A stretch of DNA of 64,000 nucleotides from Bacteroidales bacterium (GTDB lineage Bacteria; Bacteroidota; Bacteroidia; Bacteroidales; JAGOPY01): contig JALNZD010000001.1 of NCBI GenBank assembly GCA_023229505.1, positions 124,001-188,000 of the forward strand, in the 5' to 3' direction. Positions 16,348 through 25,140 of this stretch are shown here, in pieces (the stretch's first letter is position 1; each line of letters begins with the position of its first letter). Below the pieces are notes generated by a model that was given only the letters and a program-made list of their open reading frames with translations, did no database searches and was not told where the DNA came from. A program made the position numbers and the translations under genes.

Positions 16348-17342
16348 TGTTTTCGAATATTGAATTTGCCAATCCCGGATATTTATTCCTGCTCGTGCTG
16401 ATGCCCCTGCTGGTGGCCTGGTATTGGTTCAGGCGCGGAAAAAGCATCCCGACGGTGCAGGTATCCGCCACCGAGGTATTCGAGAACACTCCCAGGAGCA
16501 TTCGCCATTACCTGTACCATGGCATGTTTCTCTTCCGGATTATCGCCGTTTCACTTCTGATCGTGGCTTTTGCCAGGCCCCAGACATCCCTGAAAAGGCA
16601 GAATGTCAGCATCGAAGGTATTGATATTGTGCTGGGACTGGATATCTCGGGCAGCATGCTCGCCCAGGACCTGAAACCAGACCGGCTGGAAGCTGCCAAA
16701 AAGGTGAGCCAGGACTTTTTTACGGGCCGTCCGAATGACCGTATCGGCCTGGTTGTCTTTGCCGGGGAGGCTTTCACACAATGCCCGCTTACGACTGACC
16801 ACGTAATCATTGAAGATATGCTGGATGATATCAAGAGCGGGATCATCCAGGACGGAACCGCCATTGGCGATGGTTTGGCCACTGCCATCAACCGGCTGAA
16901 AGAAAGCCAGGCTGTCAGTAAAGTCATCATCCTTCTGACCGATGGCCAGAACAATGCCGGATCTATTGCCCCGCTTTCGGCTGCAGAAATTGCAAAAATT
17001 TATGGTATCCGGATTTATACCATCGGTGTCGGGACAATTGGCTATGCCCCTTATCCCGTACAGACCCCTTTTGGCACGCAATACCAGAATATGGAAGTTA
17101 AAATCGATGAGGACCTCCTGAAGAAAGTGGCCAATATGACTGATGGCAGGTACTTCAGGGCGACTGATAATACAAAACTCAAGGAAGTTTACCGGGAAAT
17201 AGACCAACTGGAGAAATCCAAAATAGATGTGACCGAATTCAGAAAAAAACACGAAGAATTTCTTAATCTGGCGATATTTGCGCTTATTTTACTGGCGCTG
17301 GAAATTTTATCAAGATTAACCTTATTCAGAAGTATACCCTGA
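16347..17342 (+). CDS. batA: BatA: VWA-domain membrane protein
   Basis: 331 aa. Two N-terminal TM helices (about 10-27 and 56-75), then a VWA domain with MIDAS motif GLDISGSMLAQDLKPDR (DxSxS at about 95-99), TDxxxN-like LTDGQNNAG, and a C-terminal TM helix (about 308-326). Bacteroides aerotolerance protein, thought to form an inner-membrane complex with BatB. Start and stop codons overlap those of the neighbours by one base, which indicates tight co-translation. Confidence 0.93.
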   Translation: MFSNIEFANPGYLFLLVLMPLLVAWYWFRRGKSIPTVQVSATEVFENTPRSIRHYLYHGMFLFRIIAVSLLIVAFARPQTSLKRQNVSIEGIDIVLGLDISGSMLAQDLKPDRLEAAKKVSQDFFTGRPNDRIGLVVFAGEAFTQCPLTTDHVIIEDMLDDIKSGIIQDGTAIGDGLATAINRLKESQAVSKVIILLTDGQNNAGSIAPLSAAEIAKIYGIRIYTIGVGTIGYAPYPVQTPFGTQYQNMEVKIDEDLLKKVANMTDGRYFRATDNTKLKEVYREIDQLEKSKIDVTEFRKKHEEFLNLAIFALILLALEILSRLTLFRSIP

Positions 17343-18373
17343 TGTTCCGCTTTGAACACATAGAATACCTGTACGCCCTGCTGCTGATCCCCTTCTTCAG
17401 CTTGTTATTCATCCTTTACGGGATTTGGAAGAAAAGGGCCATTAAAAGGTTCGGGGATCTGGATGTCATCGCCCAGCTTATGCCACTTTTTTCCGGCAGG
17501 AGGCTGGTGTTTAAATTTATCCTGACCATGCTCGCTTTTGCTTTCCTGATCATCGGGCTGGCCAATCCGCAGATAGGCTCCAAACTTGAAAAGATCCAGC
17601 GAAAAGGGGCTGACCTGGTCATCGCGCTGGATGTATCAAACAGCATGCTATCACAGGATATCCGGCCAGACCGGCTAACCCGGGCCGTGCAGGGCATCTC
17701 CAAACTGGTTGACCGCCTTGAAGGCGACCGCATCGGCATTGTGGTCTTTGCAGGAAAGGCCTATGTGCAGCTCCCTATCACTACTGATTATTCAGCGGCA
17801 AAAATGTTTCTTTCGACAATTTCCACCCAGATGGTCCCTTCGCAGGGAACCGCTATCGGCGATGCTATCGATCTGTCAGTCGAATCTTTCAAAGCAGACG
17901 AAAGGAGCAAGGCAATCATCATCATCACCGACGGAGAAAACCACGAAGGCAATGCTGTCGAATCCGCCCAGGCTGCCACCGCCAAAGGCATCAAAATTTT
18001 TACGATAGGAATGGGTTCCCCGGAAGGTTCACCTATACCTGTTTATGACTCCTACGGCAGGCAAACCGGCTATAAGACTGACCGGGAGGGACAGACCATC
18101 GTATCAAAACTTGACGAAACTACGCTCCAGCAGATCGCTTCAGCCGGAAATGGTATCTATGTGAGGGCATCGACCGGGCAGGATGGCCTGACCAAAATTC
18201 TCGACGAAATAAATGCGTTGGAAAAGCAGGAAATTGAGACCAAGATGTTTTCTGAATATGAAGGCCGATTCCAATATTTCCTGGCGGTCAGCTTGCTATT
18301 GTTGATCATTGAATTTCTTATCCCGGAAAGAAAAAGTAAATGGGCAGACAAAATCAGACTATTTAACCGTTAA
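17342..18373 (+). CDS. batB: BatB: VWA-domain membrane protein
   Basis: 343 aa paralogue of BatA. N-terminal TM helices at about 10-27 and 60-78, VWA MIDAS motif ALDVSNSMLSQDIRPDR, ITDGENHEG, and a C-terminal TM segment (YFLAVSLLLLIIEFLI). Probable partner of BatA and BatC in the envelope. 8 bp before BatC. Confidence 0.92.
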   Translation: MFRFEHIEYLYALLLIPFFSLLFILYGIWKKRAIKRFGDLDVIAQLMPLFSGRRLVFKFILTMLAFAFLIIGLANPQIGSKLEKIQRKGADLVIALDVSNSMLSQDIRPDRLTRAVQGISKLVDRLEGDRIGIVVFAGKAYVQLPITTDYSAAKMFLSTISTQMVPSQGTAIGDAIDLSVESFKADERSKAIIIITDGENHEGNAVESAQAATAKGIKIFTIGMGSPEGSPIPVYDSYGRQTGYKTDREGQTIVSKLDETTLQQIASAGNGIYVRASTGQDGLTKILDEINALEKQEIETKMFSEYEGRFQYFLAVSLLLLIIEFLIPERKSKWADKIRLFNR

Positions 18374-18381
18374 TAAGAGAA

Positions 18382-19140
18382 ATGAAAAATAAACGTTCCT
18401 ATATATTTTTGCTTTTCATGACCATGACTCTGCTCTCCTGGTCGCAACAGGAGAACCGGTATATACGGCAGGGGAATAAGCAATATGAAGATGGTGATTA
18501 CAAAAAAGCCGAAATTGATTATCTCAAATCCACCCAGTCGGGCAAAGCTTCGCACAAAGGTTTCTACAACCTGGGGGATGCCTGGTACATGCAGAAAAAT
18601 TATCTGCAGGCTTCCGCTGCTTTCGACACGCTCCGGACATTTAAAATGGATGACGAAACCCGTTCCAAATCTTACTATAACCTGGGTAATTCCTTGTTAA
18701 AAGCAGCTCTCGACAGTGCACAGCTGGCCCAGCAGGTTCTCCCACCGGGCATTGAGGCTTACAAACAGTCTTTACGCCTGAATCCAGCGGATGCTGACGC
18801 CAAATACAACCTGGCCTATGCTCAGCGACTGCTTGATAAATCTCAGCAACAGCAACAAAAGCAGGATCAGCAAGACCAAAAGGACCAGCAACAGGATCAG
18901 AAAAAGCAAGATCAGCAGCAGAACCAGGATCAACAAGATCAGCAGAAAGAGGACGATGCGAAGCAGGACCAGCAACAGCAGGATCAGCAGCAACAACAGG
19001 CCCAGCCCCAGCAGATATCCAAGGAAGATGCTGAACGGATACTGGAAGCATTAAAAAATGATGAAAAACAGACCCTGGAAAAGCTAAAAGAGGCAAAAAT
19101 AAAAACGATAAGGGTTGTCAAATCCGAAAAGGACTGGTAG
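18382..19140 (+). CDS. batC: BatC: TPR protein with Gln/Asp-rich linker
   Basis: 252 aa. Signal peptide (to about residue 20), TPR repeats (about 28-145; FYNLGDAWYMQKNYLQA, YYNLGNSLLKAA), then a roughly 55-residue Q/D/K-rich low-complexity linker (about 152-210) and a conserved BatC tail ISKEDAERILEALKNDEKQ. Periplasmic member of the aerotolerance complex. Confidence 0.9.
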   Translation: MKNKRSYIFLLFMTMTLLSWSQQENRYIRQGNKQYEDGDYKKAEIDYLKSTQSGKASHKGFYNLGDAWYMQKNYLQASAAFDTLRTFKMDDETRSKSYYNLGNSLLKAALDSAQLAQQVLPPGIEAYKQSLRLNPADADAKYNLAYAQRLLDKSQQQQQKQDQQDQKDQQQDQKKQDQQQNQDQQDQQKEDDAKQDQQQQDQQQQQAQPQQISKEDAERILEALKNDEKQTLEKLKEAKIKTIRVVKSEKDW

Positions 19141-19186
19141 AGTTTTTTATGAAAAAGAAACAACGAAATATCAGCACGGTCAAAAA

Positions 19187-21040
19187 ATGATAAGAATCCT
19201 CAGAATATTATTTGTTTTGGCTATCCTGGAAGGGGTAACGGATGATATCCTTGGCCAGGCAGTTGAATTCACGGCTTCGGCAAAGAGCAGTGTCCAGGTT
19301 GGGGAACAATTAAGGGTGGTTTATACGGTCAATAAACAGGTGGATCGTTTTGAAGGACCAGATTTTGAGGGGTTCAGCGTGCTGAGTGGTCCGAACCAGT
19401 CAACGAACCAGAGTTATCAGTTTATCAATGGTAAAGTCTCACAATCTTTCCAGGTTTCCTACACTTATTATCTACAGGCAACCAAAGAAGGCACTTTTAA
19501 CATTAACCCAGCTAAAGTCACCACTGAAGGAAAAACTTACGAATCCAATTCCCTGACAATCAATGTTTCTCAATCGGCCTCTTCCCAGACGCCTACTCAG
19601 CAGGGAAACCAGCGGCCTGCCCAGGCAAGGCAGGAAAGTGTCAATAAAAATGATATTTTTATCAAAGCAACGGTCGACCGGTCCCAGCCTTTCCAGGGCG
19701 AACAGGTAATCGTCACTTATAAAATCTACACAACCATACCGATCTCCCAGATCAATATCAGCAAGATCTCTTCTTTCCCCGGGTTTTGGAATAAAAGCCT
19801 GTTGAACGACAATGATCCTTTAAAACAATCAAATGAAGTAGTTAACGGGAAAGAGTATGTTGTAGCTGATCTGCGGAAAATCGCCCTGTATGCCCAGCGA
19901 AGCGGGGAGATCAAAATCGAACCCATGGAGCTGCAATGTGTGGCGCAGGTCAAAGTCGAAAATTCACGAACCCGGGACCCTTTTTTCGACAGCTTTTTTA
20001 ACGACCCTTTCTTTAACCGGAATTTTCAAAATGTCGAACTTAAAGTGGAGTCCAATCCGCTGTCCATCAATGTAAAACCCTTACCTGCCAGCGGTAAGCC
20101 GCTGGATTTCAGCGGGGCCGTAGGGTCGTTCAATATTTCTTCGGAAATCGACCGGACTGAATTAAAATCAAATGAGCCCATAACATTAAAGTTTACCATA
20201 TCAGGAAAAGGCAACCTTGAACTGATCGAAGCCATGCCTCTGTCGTTTCCTCCTGATTTTGAAACCTACGATCCGAAGATCACCAATGATCTTACGAAAA
20301 ATTCCAACGGTATCTCCGGCAGCATAACCTTTGAATACCTTATCATACCGCGCAATCCGGGAGAATTTCAAATCAAACCGGTCGAATTTTCATTTTTTGA
20401 TCCTGTCAAACAATCTTACACTACTCTTTCAACCCCCCTTTACAATATCAAAGTAAATAAAGGTGAGGATGAATCAAGCGGTATAACTTACAGTGGTGTA
20501 AGTCAGAAAAATATACAGTTCATCGGATCCGACATCAGGCACATAAAGACGGGACATATCCAGCTTTATCGTATCAATTCATTTTTCATAGCATCATCAT
20601 CTTTTATATTCTGGCTGATCATCCCGGCGTTGCTTTTTATCACGATCATCATTCTATGGTCAAAAAATAAAAAGAGAAGCGGAAATATTGCCCTTGTAAG
20701 GAACAGGAAAGCCAATAAAGTCGCCAGGAAAAACCTTCAAAAAGCCGGTGAATACCTCCAAAGCAATTCGACCGGGGCATTTTTTGAAGAAATTTCCCGT
20801 GCATTATGGGGTTACATAAGTAATAAGTTCAACATCCCGCTTTCTGATTTATCGATTGAAAGCGTCAATCAGCGGTTATCTGATAAAAGTATCAGTGAAG
20901 AAAGCATTCGTAAATTTACCGGAGTACTTGAAAATTGCGAATACGCCAGGTTTGCACCGGGCGATAAATCTGAGAAAATGCAAGGTATTTATAACGAGGC
21001 TCTTGAAGTTATCAGCAAAATTGAACAGGAATTGAAATAA
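19187..21040 (+). CDS. batD: BatD: oxygen-tolerance protein
   Basis: 617 aa from the ATG at 19187, chosen because MIRILRILFVLAIL starts a signal peptide. An in-frame ATG at 19115 would overlap BatC by 26 nt and add a charged leader. Large extracytoplasmic beta-sandwich region (VEFTASAKSSVQVGEQLRV at its start), one TM helix at about 493-515 (FIFWLIIPALLFITIIIL), and a cytoplasmic helical tail. Typical BatD length and arrangement. Confidence 0.9.
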   Translation: MIRILRILFVLAILEGVTDDILGQAVEFTASAKSSVQVGEQLRVVYTVNKQVDRFEGPDFEGFSVLSGPNQSTNQSYQFINGKVSQSFQVSYTYYLQATKEGTFNINPAKVTTEGKTYESNSLTINVSQSASSQTPTQQGNQRPAQARQESVNKNDIFIKATVDRSQPFQGEQVIVTYKIYTTIPISQINISKISSFPGFWNKSLLNDNDPLKQSNEVVNGKEYVVADLRKIALYAQRSGEIKIEPMELQCVAQVKVENSRTRDPFFDSFFNDPFFNRNFQNVELKVESNPLSINVKPLPASGKPLDFSGAVGSFNISSEIDRTELKSNEPITLKFTISGKGNLELIEAMPLSFPPDFETYDPKITNDLTKNSNGISGSITFEYLIIPRNPGEFQIKPVEFSFFDPVKQSYTTLSTPLYNIKVNKGEDESSGITYSGVSQKNIQFIGSDIRHIKTGHIQLYRINSFFIASSSFIFWLIIPALLFITIIILWSKNKKRSGNIALVRNRKANKVARKNLQKAGEYLQSNSTGAFFEEISRALWGYISNKFNIPLSDLSIESVNQRLSDKSISEESIRKFTGVLENCEYARFAPGDKSEKMQGIYNEALEVISKIEQELK

Positions 21041-21049
21041 ATCGAATCC

Positions 21050-21811
21050 ATGAAGAACCTGGTGATTATCTTTTGTCTTTTCCTACTGGCCATGAATCTT
21101 CCGGCCCAGATGACAAACCTTGAAAGCCTCATCGAGGCAGGTAACCAGTCCTATTCATCAACAGACTATACTTCAGCCATTTCTCAATATGAAAGTGTCC
21201 TCGAATCAGGTATGGAGTCTTCGAGTTTATATTTCAACCTCGGCAATGCATACTTTAAACTGAACAATATCCCGGCCGCCATCCTTTATTATGAAAAAGC
21301 GAGAAAACTGGATCCCACTGATGAAAATATCCAATTCAATCTTGACCTGGCCAATAGCAGGATTATTGACAAGATGGAGCCATTGCCTGAGTTTTTCCTG
21401 AGAACCTGGTGGAAATCGGCAAGGGATACATTTTCCTCAGACCGTTGGGCTAAAATCGGAGTGATTGGTTTTATCCTGGCACTGGTTGCATTAACCTTAT
21501 TTATTGTCTCGGTTTCGATATTTCTGAGGAAGATATCATTTTGGTCGGGAATCCTGCTCCTGGTCCTGATGTTAGTGTCACTTATCTTCAGCATCGAAGG
21601 ATACAGGGACTATAGCCGGCATAATTCAGCTATTATTTTCACCCCGACCGTTACGGTAAAAAGCTCCCCGAATGATGCCAGCGTTGACTTATTTGTCATT
21701 CATGAGGGGACAAAAGTGCTTATTACAGACCTGGTAGAAGGTTGGAGCGAAGTGCGTCTGGCCAACGGTCATGTCGGCTGGGTAAAGACCGAAGCCTTCC
21801 GCCTTATTTAA
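21050..21811 (+). CDS. batE: BatE: TPR and SH3-domain membrane protein
   Basis: 253 aa. Signal peptide, TPR repeats (SLYFNLGNAYFKLNNIPAAI), two TM helices (about 140-160 and 165-183) and a C-terminal SH3-like domain (VTVKSSPNDASVDLFVIHEGTKV up to GHVGWVKTEAFRLI). Last gene of the Bat operon. Confidence 0.9.
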   Translation: MKNLVIIFCLFLLAMNLPAQMTNLESLIEAGNQSYSSTDYTSAISQYESVLESGMESSSLYFNLGNAYFKLNNIPAAILYYEKARKLDPTDENIQFNLDLANSRIIDKMEPLPEFFLRTWWKSARDTFSSDRWAKIGVIGFILALVALTLFIVSVSIFLRKISFWSGILLLVLMLVSLIFSIEGYRDYSRHNSAIIFTPTVTVKSSPNDASVDLFVIHEGTKVLITDLVEGWSEVRLANGHVGWVKTEAFRLI

Positions 21812-21914
21812 TATTTCATAATAAATACTCTGATAATCAGTATAAAAGGTCGATAACGGAGCAAGTTGACCTCCTGCCGTTTACTGATTTTGCCTGACCG
21901 CTAACTGATTACGG

Positions 21915-21945
21915 TTTGAAACTTATCTATTTAATTTTAAATTTG
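21915..21945 (+). promoter_or_regulatory. Bacteroidetes-type promoter of the 22.1-kb secreted protein
   Basis: TTTG (21915-21918), 19 bp, TAAATTTG (21938-21945): good match to the phylum consensus. The ATG at 22087 is about 140 nt downstream, giving a long leader in which I see no recognisable riboswitch. The 275-bp gap 21812-22086 holds nothing else I can identify. Confidence 0.6.
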
Positions 21946-22086
21946 TAACATCGAACAGTACCCGGATTTTATCAATATCTTTGTTAAAATTTTAACTATA
22001 GCAGATTTGAGTGTATATAAAAATAGTGTAAATTGGGCGTCTGTTTCTGATAAGACGATATGTTGTAAAAATCAAATTCTATTTAT

Positions 22087-25000
22087 ATGAATAAAAGACC
22101 TTTACCCCTGGGCTATTTAATTTCTGCCATCTTTGTTTCCTCTCTTTTAATATCTGCAGCTTTTACCGGCGATGATAAATCTGTTACCCAAAAAGAAACG
22201 GCAGCGGACTACATTTCCAAAATAAAGAACAACCAGGTAACCGGGCAAATCAGTCCGGCAGATTACCTGAAGGCCATTCAGCAGGTTAAAATGCAGGAAG
22301 GGATCAGAACCGGCAATGAGTATGATTTTGATTGGGATCTTCTCGGACCGAATAACATTGGTGGCCGGACCCGTGCTATCTTATTTGATAACCGTGATGC
22401 CAGCGGAAAAATTATGTATGCCGGCAGTGTCACAGGAGGCATATTCAGATCAGAAAACGGCGGTGAGAATTGGTCCAAGATCGTGCAGGATGGAAACCTG
22501 AATGTGACCTGCATTACCCAGGCCGGTAACGGTGATATTTTTGTGAGTACCGGGGAAGGCTTTAACGTCCAGGAATATACGGTTCTCAAAGAGTGGGGCT
22601 ATACAGGCGGTTTAATGGGGCAAGGGATATTCAAATCCACTGATGGTTTGAATTTCAACCTTCTGCCTGCCACAAAACCCATCCTGAATGGCAATAGTGA
22701 ACTTGAATGGGGCTTTATCAATGAATTGGCTGCCCATCCCGCCAACGGAGCATTGTTTGCCGCTACAAACACGGGTTTGAAATTCTCGGGTGATGGCGGA
22801 AACAACTGGCAGGTTGCAAAAAATTCCGAAGGTGCTGAATTGTCCCTGAACTCTAAAGATGTTAAAATGGCTGCTAACGGCATGGTCGTAGCAGAAGTCA
22901 ATAATCTTTGCTATGTTTCGGAAAACGGTGACCCTAGCAACTTTATACTGCGTTCAGGCGATTCTACTTATAATATTCCTGTTACCGGTGTTGGAAGGAT
23001 TGAATTTTCAATCGCACCTGCTGATAACGATATTATTTATGCACTGGTAGTCACTTCCAGCGGGGCACTAAAGAATATTTACCGGTCAGATGATAAAGGT
23101 ATGAATTGGGTAGTAGTCGGGCCCGGCGGTAGTTCGAATTTCAATATCTTTAATACGGGAAGTAACATCAGCCAGGGCATCGGGTTATTTGCCGCGACTA
23201 TCGAAGTGTTCCCGGATGATCCTTATCACATTCTCATCGGTGGGCAGGATATGTGGGAAGGCAAAAAAATCCTTGATGAAGGATTCTACCAGTGGATTTC
23301 ACGCTCATCTGCAGTCCTTTTTTGGTTAGACGAGCCATTCCTGTGGCAAGGGCATCACACCTATCAATTTATGCCCGGTTCTCCAAACAATTTCTTTGCA
23401 GGCACCAACGGAGGTATATCAATGGGCACGGTTAATCCGCAACTCTATGTATTCCAATTCATGAACAAGGATTATATCGCCAGCCAGTTCTATACTGTCA
23501 GCCCGACGTTGGAAAAGAAAAATGTACTGGGAGGCGCACAGGATATCGGCACTATCTTTATTAACGGCGCTGCCAATCCCTCCGATAGTAAAAGAGGCGA
23601 GGATATCTGGACCACTCAGAGTGATGTGCCTGACGGCAAAACCGGCGGTTATTGTGCAATGTCTTTAATCTATCCGACAGCTGTTATCTATTCAAGGCGT
23701 ATTCAATCTGTGGCAACCCCCCTTCCCCCCCCAGAGTTCAGACGTAATGAGTTCGGCGGTGGACCCGACTGGGCGGCTAGTATGCTCCCAGCTACTACTA
23801 TCTATGCAAGCACAGCCTTTCTTTCACCCTTCCTGCTCTATGAAAACTTCGAAGATTTCAACACAAAAGATACCGTTGAATATAAAATTACCAGGCATTT
23901 CGCTGCAGGATCAGTAATTTGGATTGAAAGCAATAATGGCAAACGGCCTTTTAAATATATCACCCCTGTTGCTCTCACACCAGGCGATTCGATCGGTGTG
24001 CCGGATATTATCACTGCAAGGTTTTTCATCGGCGGCGATAACCGTGTGTTAATGACCAAACAAATGATTCAATTCAATGTTAATCCTGAATGGTTTGTCA
24101 TCAGCGACACGGCACATGATGGTGTCGCAGATAAACCGCAGTGCATGGCTTATTCATCTGATGCAAACCACCTTTTTGTCGGCACAGATAAAGGAAAGCT
24201 TTACAGGATTTCGAATATAAAGTATGCTTATAATTATGAAACGGCCGATGTAAACAGCGCTTATTGTGTGATCTCCACCAAACAGATACCTGTTTATCTG
24301 CCAGGCACGACAACGGAAATTTCACAGGTTATAACATCCGTTTCTGTAGATCCAAATAATGACAGCAGGGTCATGATCACCCTTGGCAACTATGGTAATG
24401 AGCACTATGTTTTTTATTCAAATAATGCCCTTGCTGAAAACCCGGTATTCATCTCGGCTCAAGGCGACCCCGGTAACGGTGGCCTCCCGCAGGCACCGGC
24501 TTATTCTTCACTTTTCGAAATGGATCCTGATAACAACCTGGTCTTTGTCGGAACAGAAAATGGCATTTATGTTACAAATAACATAGGATCTGGCAACCCG
24601 ACCTGGGTGGCTGAAAACAATAACCTGGGAGGCGTACCGGTATTTATGCTGAAGCAGCAGAATGTCAGAAAAGGCAATGATACGCTGGCTTTTGTGAATA
24701 TCGACACGACTTATGTCATCTATTACGGGGTCAATAATTATGGGGTGATTTACGGAGCAACATACGGAAGGGGCCTCATCTCACTCGATAATTTCCAGAA
24801 GCCGGTAGGCATTTCAGAACCCGGTAAAATTGATAATAAAAATGGTTTCATGATTTACCCGAATCCCGCCGATGACAGGGTGACCGTTGCTTTTGAAACG
24901 GTGACAACGGGTAATGTTGAGATCAGAATTTACAATCTCACGGGAAATCTTGTTATAAGTGTCGACCTGGGCATAAGGCCTGAAGGCAGGCATGATGCTA

Positions 25001-25092
25001 TCATTAATATTGCCAACCTGAGTGCAGGCACCTATATCATACGCCTGACGATGGGAGACCAGCGTTCATCTTCAAAATTTATCGTTCAATAA
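22087..25092 (+). CDS. Large T9SS cargo protein with sortilin/BNR-like propeller
   Basis: 1001 aa secreted protein. N-terminal signal helix (LGYLISAIFVSSLLISAAF). Beta-propeller repeats with the sortilin/Asp-box look: YAGSVTGGIFRSENGGENWSK, FKSTDGLNFN, KFSGDGGNNWQ, IYRSDDKGMNWV (about residues 95-370), with further repeats to about 880. The type A T9SS sorting domain at about 915-1001 has IYPNPADDRVTV, EIRIYNLTGN, LSAGTYIIRL and the terminal KFIVQ. Predicted cell-surface or extracellular protein. Ligand or enzyme activity unknown. Confidence 0.85.
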   Translation: MNKRPLPLGYLISAIFVSSLLISAAFTGDDKSVTQKETAADYISKIKNNQVTGQISPADYLKAIQQVKMQEGIRTGNEYDFDWDLLGPNNIGGRTRAILFDNRDASGKIMYAGSVTGGIFRSENGGENWSKIVQDGNLNVTCITQAGNGDIFVSTGEGFNVQEYTVLKEWGYTGGLMGQGIFKSTDGLNFNLLPATKPILNGNSELEWGFINELAAHPANGALFAATNTGLKFSGDGGNNWQVAKNSEGAELSLNSKDVKMAANGMVVAEVNNLCYVSENGDPSNFILRSGDSTYNIPVTGVGRIEFSIAPADNDIIYALVVTSSGALKNIYRSDDKGMNWVVVGPGGSSNFNIFNTGSNISQGIGLFAATIEVFPDDPYHILIGGQDMWEGKKILDEGFYQWISRSSAVLFWLDEPFLWQGHHTYQFMPGSPNNFFAGTNGGISMGTVNPQLYVFQFMNKDYIASQFYTVSPTLEKKNVLGGAQDIGTIFINGAANPSDSKRGEDIWTTQSDVPDGKTGGYCAMSLIYPTAVIYSRRIQSVATPLPPPEFRRNEFGGGPDWAASMLPATTIYASTAFLSPFLLYENFEDFNTKDTVEYKITRHFAAGSVIWIESNNGKRPFKYITPVALTPGDSIGVPDIITARFFIGGDNRVLMTKQMIQFNVNPEWFVISDTAHDGVADKPQCMAYSSDANHLFVGTDKGKLYRISNIKYAYNYETADVNSAYCVISTKQIPVYLPGTTTEISQVITSVSVDPNNDSRVMITLGNYGNEHYVFYSNNALAENPVFISAQGDPGNGGLPQAPAYSSLFEMDPDNNLVFVGTENGIYVTNNIGSGNPTWVAENNNLGGVPVFMLKQQNVRKGNDTLAFVNIDTTYVIYYGVNNYGVIYGATYGRGLISLDNFQKPVGISEPGKIDNKNGFMIYPNPADDRVTVAFETVTTGNVEIRIYNLTGNLVISVDLGIRPEGRHDAIINIANLSAGTYIIRLTMGDQRSSSKFIVQ

Positions 25093-25140
25093 TCATCAAT
25101 TATCAAGGATCTCATTTTCACCTAAATAAAAAGTAAAGAG

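Noticed and set aside
16551..17252. Long open frame antisense to batA (233 codons)
   Set aside because: Its translation has no recognisable features and it mirrors a well-supported VWA gene; likewise antisense frames at 13782-14294 and 56008-56727.
18840..19010. CAG-rich repetitive stretch as a separate repeat element
   Set aside because: It encodes the Gln/Asp-rich linker typical of BatC proteins and has no conserved unit length.
21812..22086. Riboswitch in the leader of the 22.1-kb gene
   Set aside because: I could not identify any known aptamer core; only a promoter match is supported.
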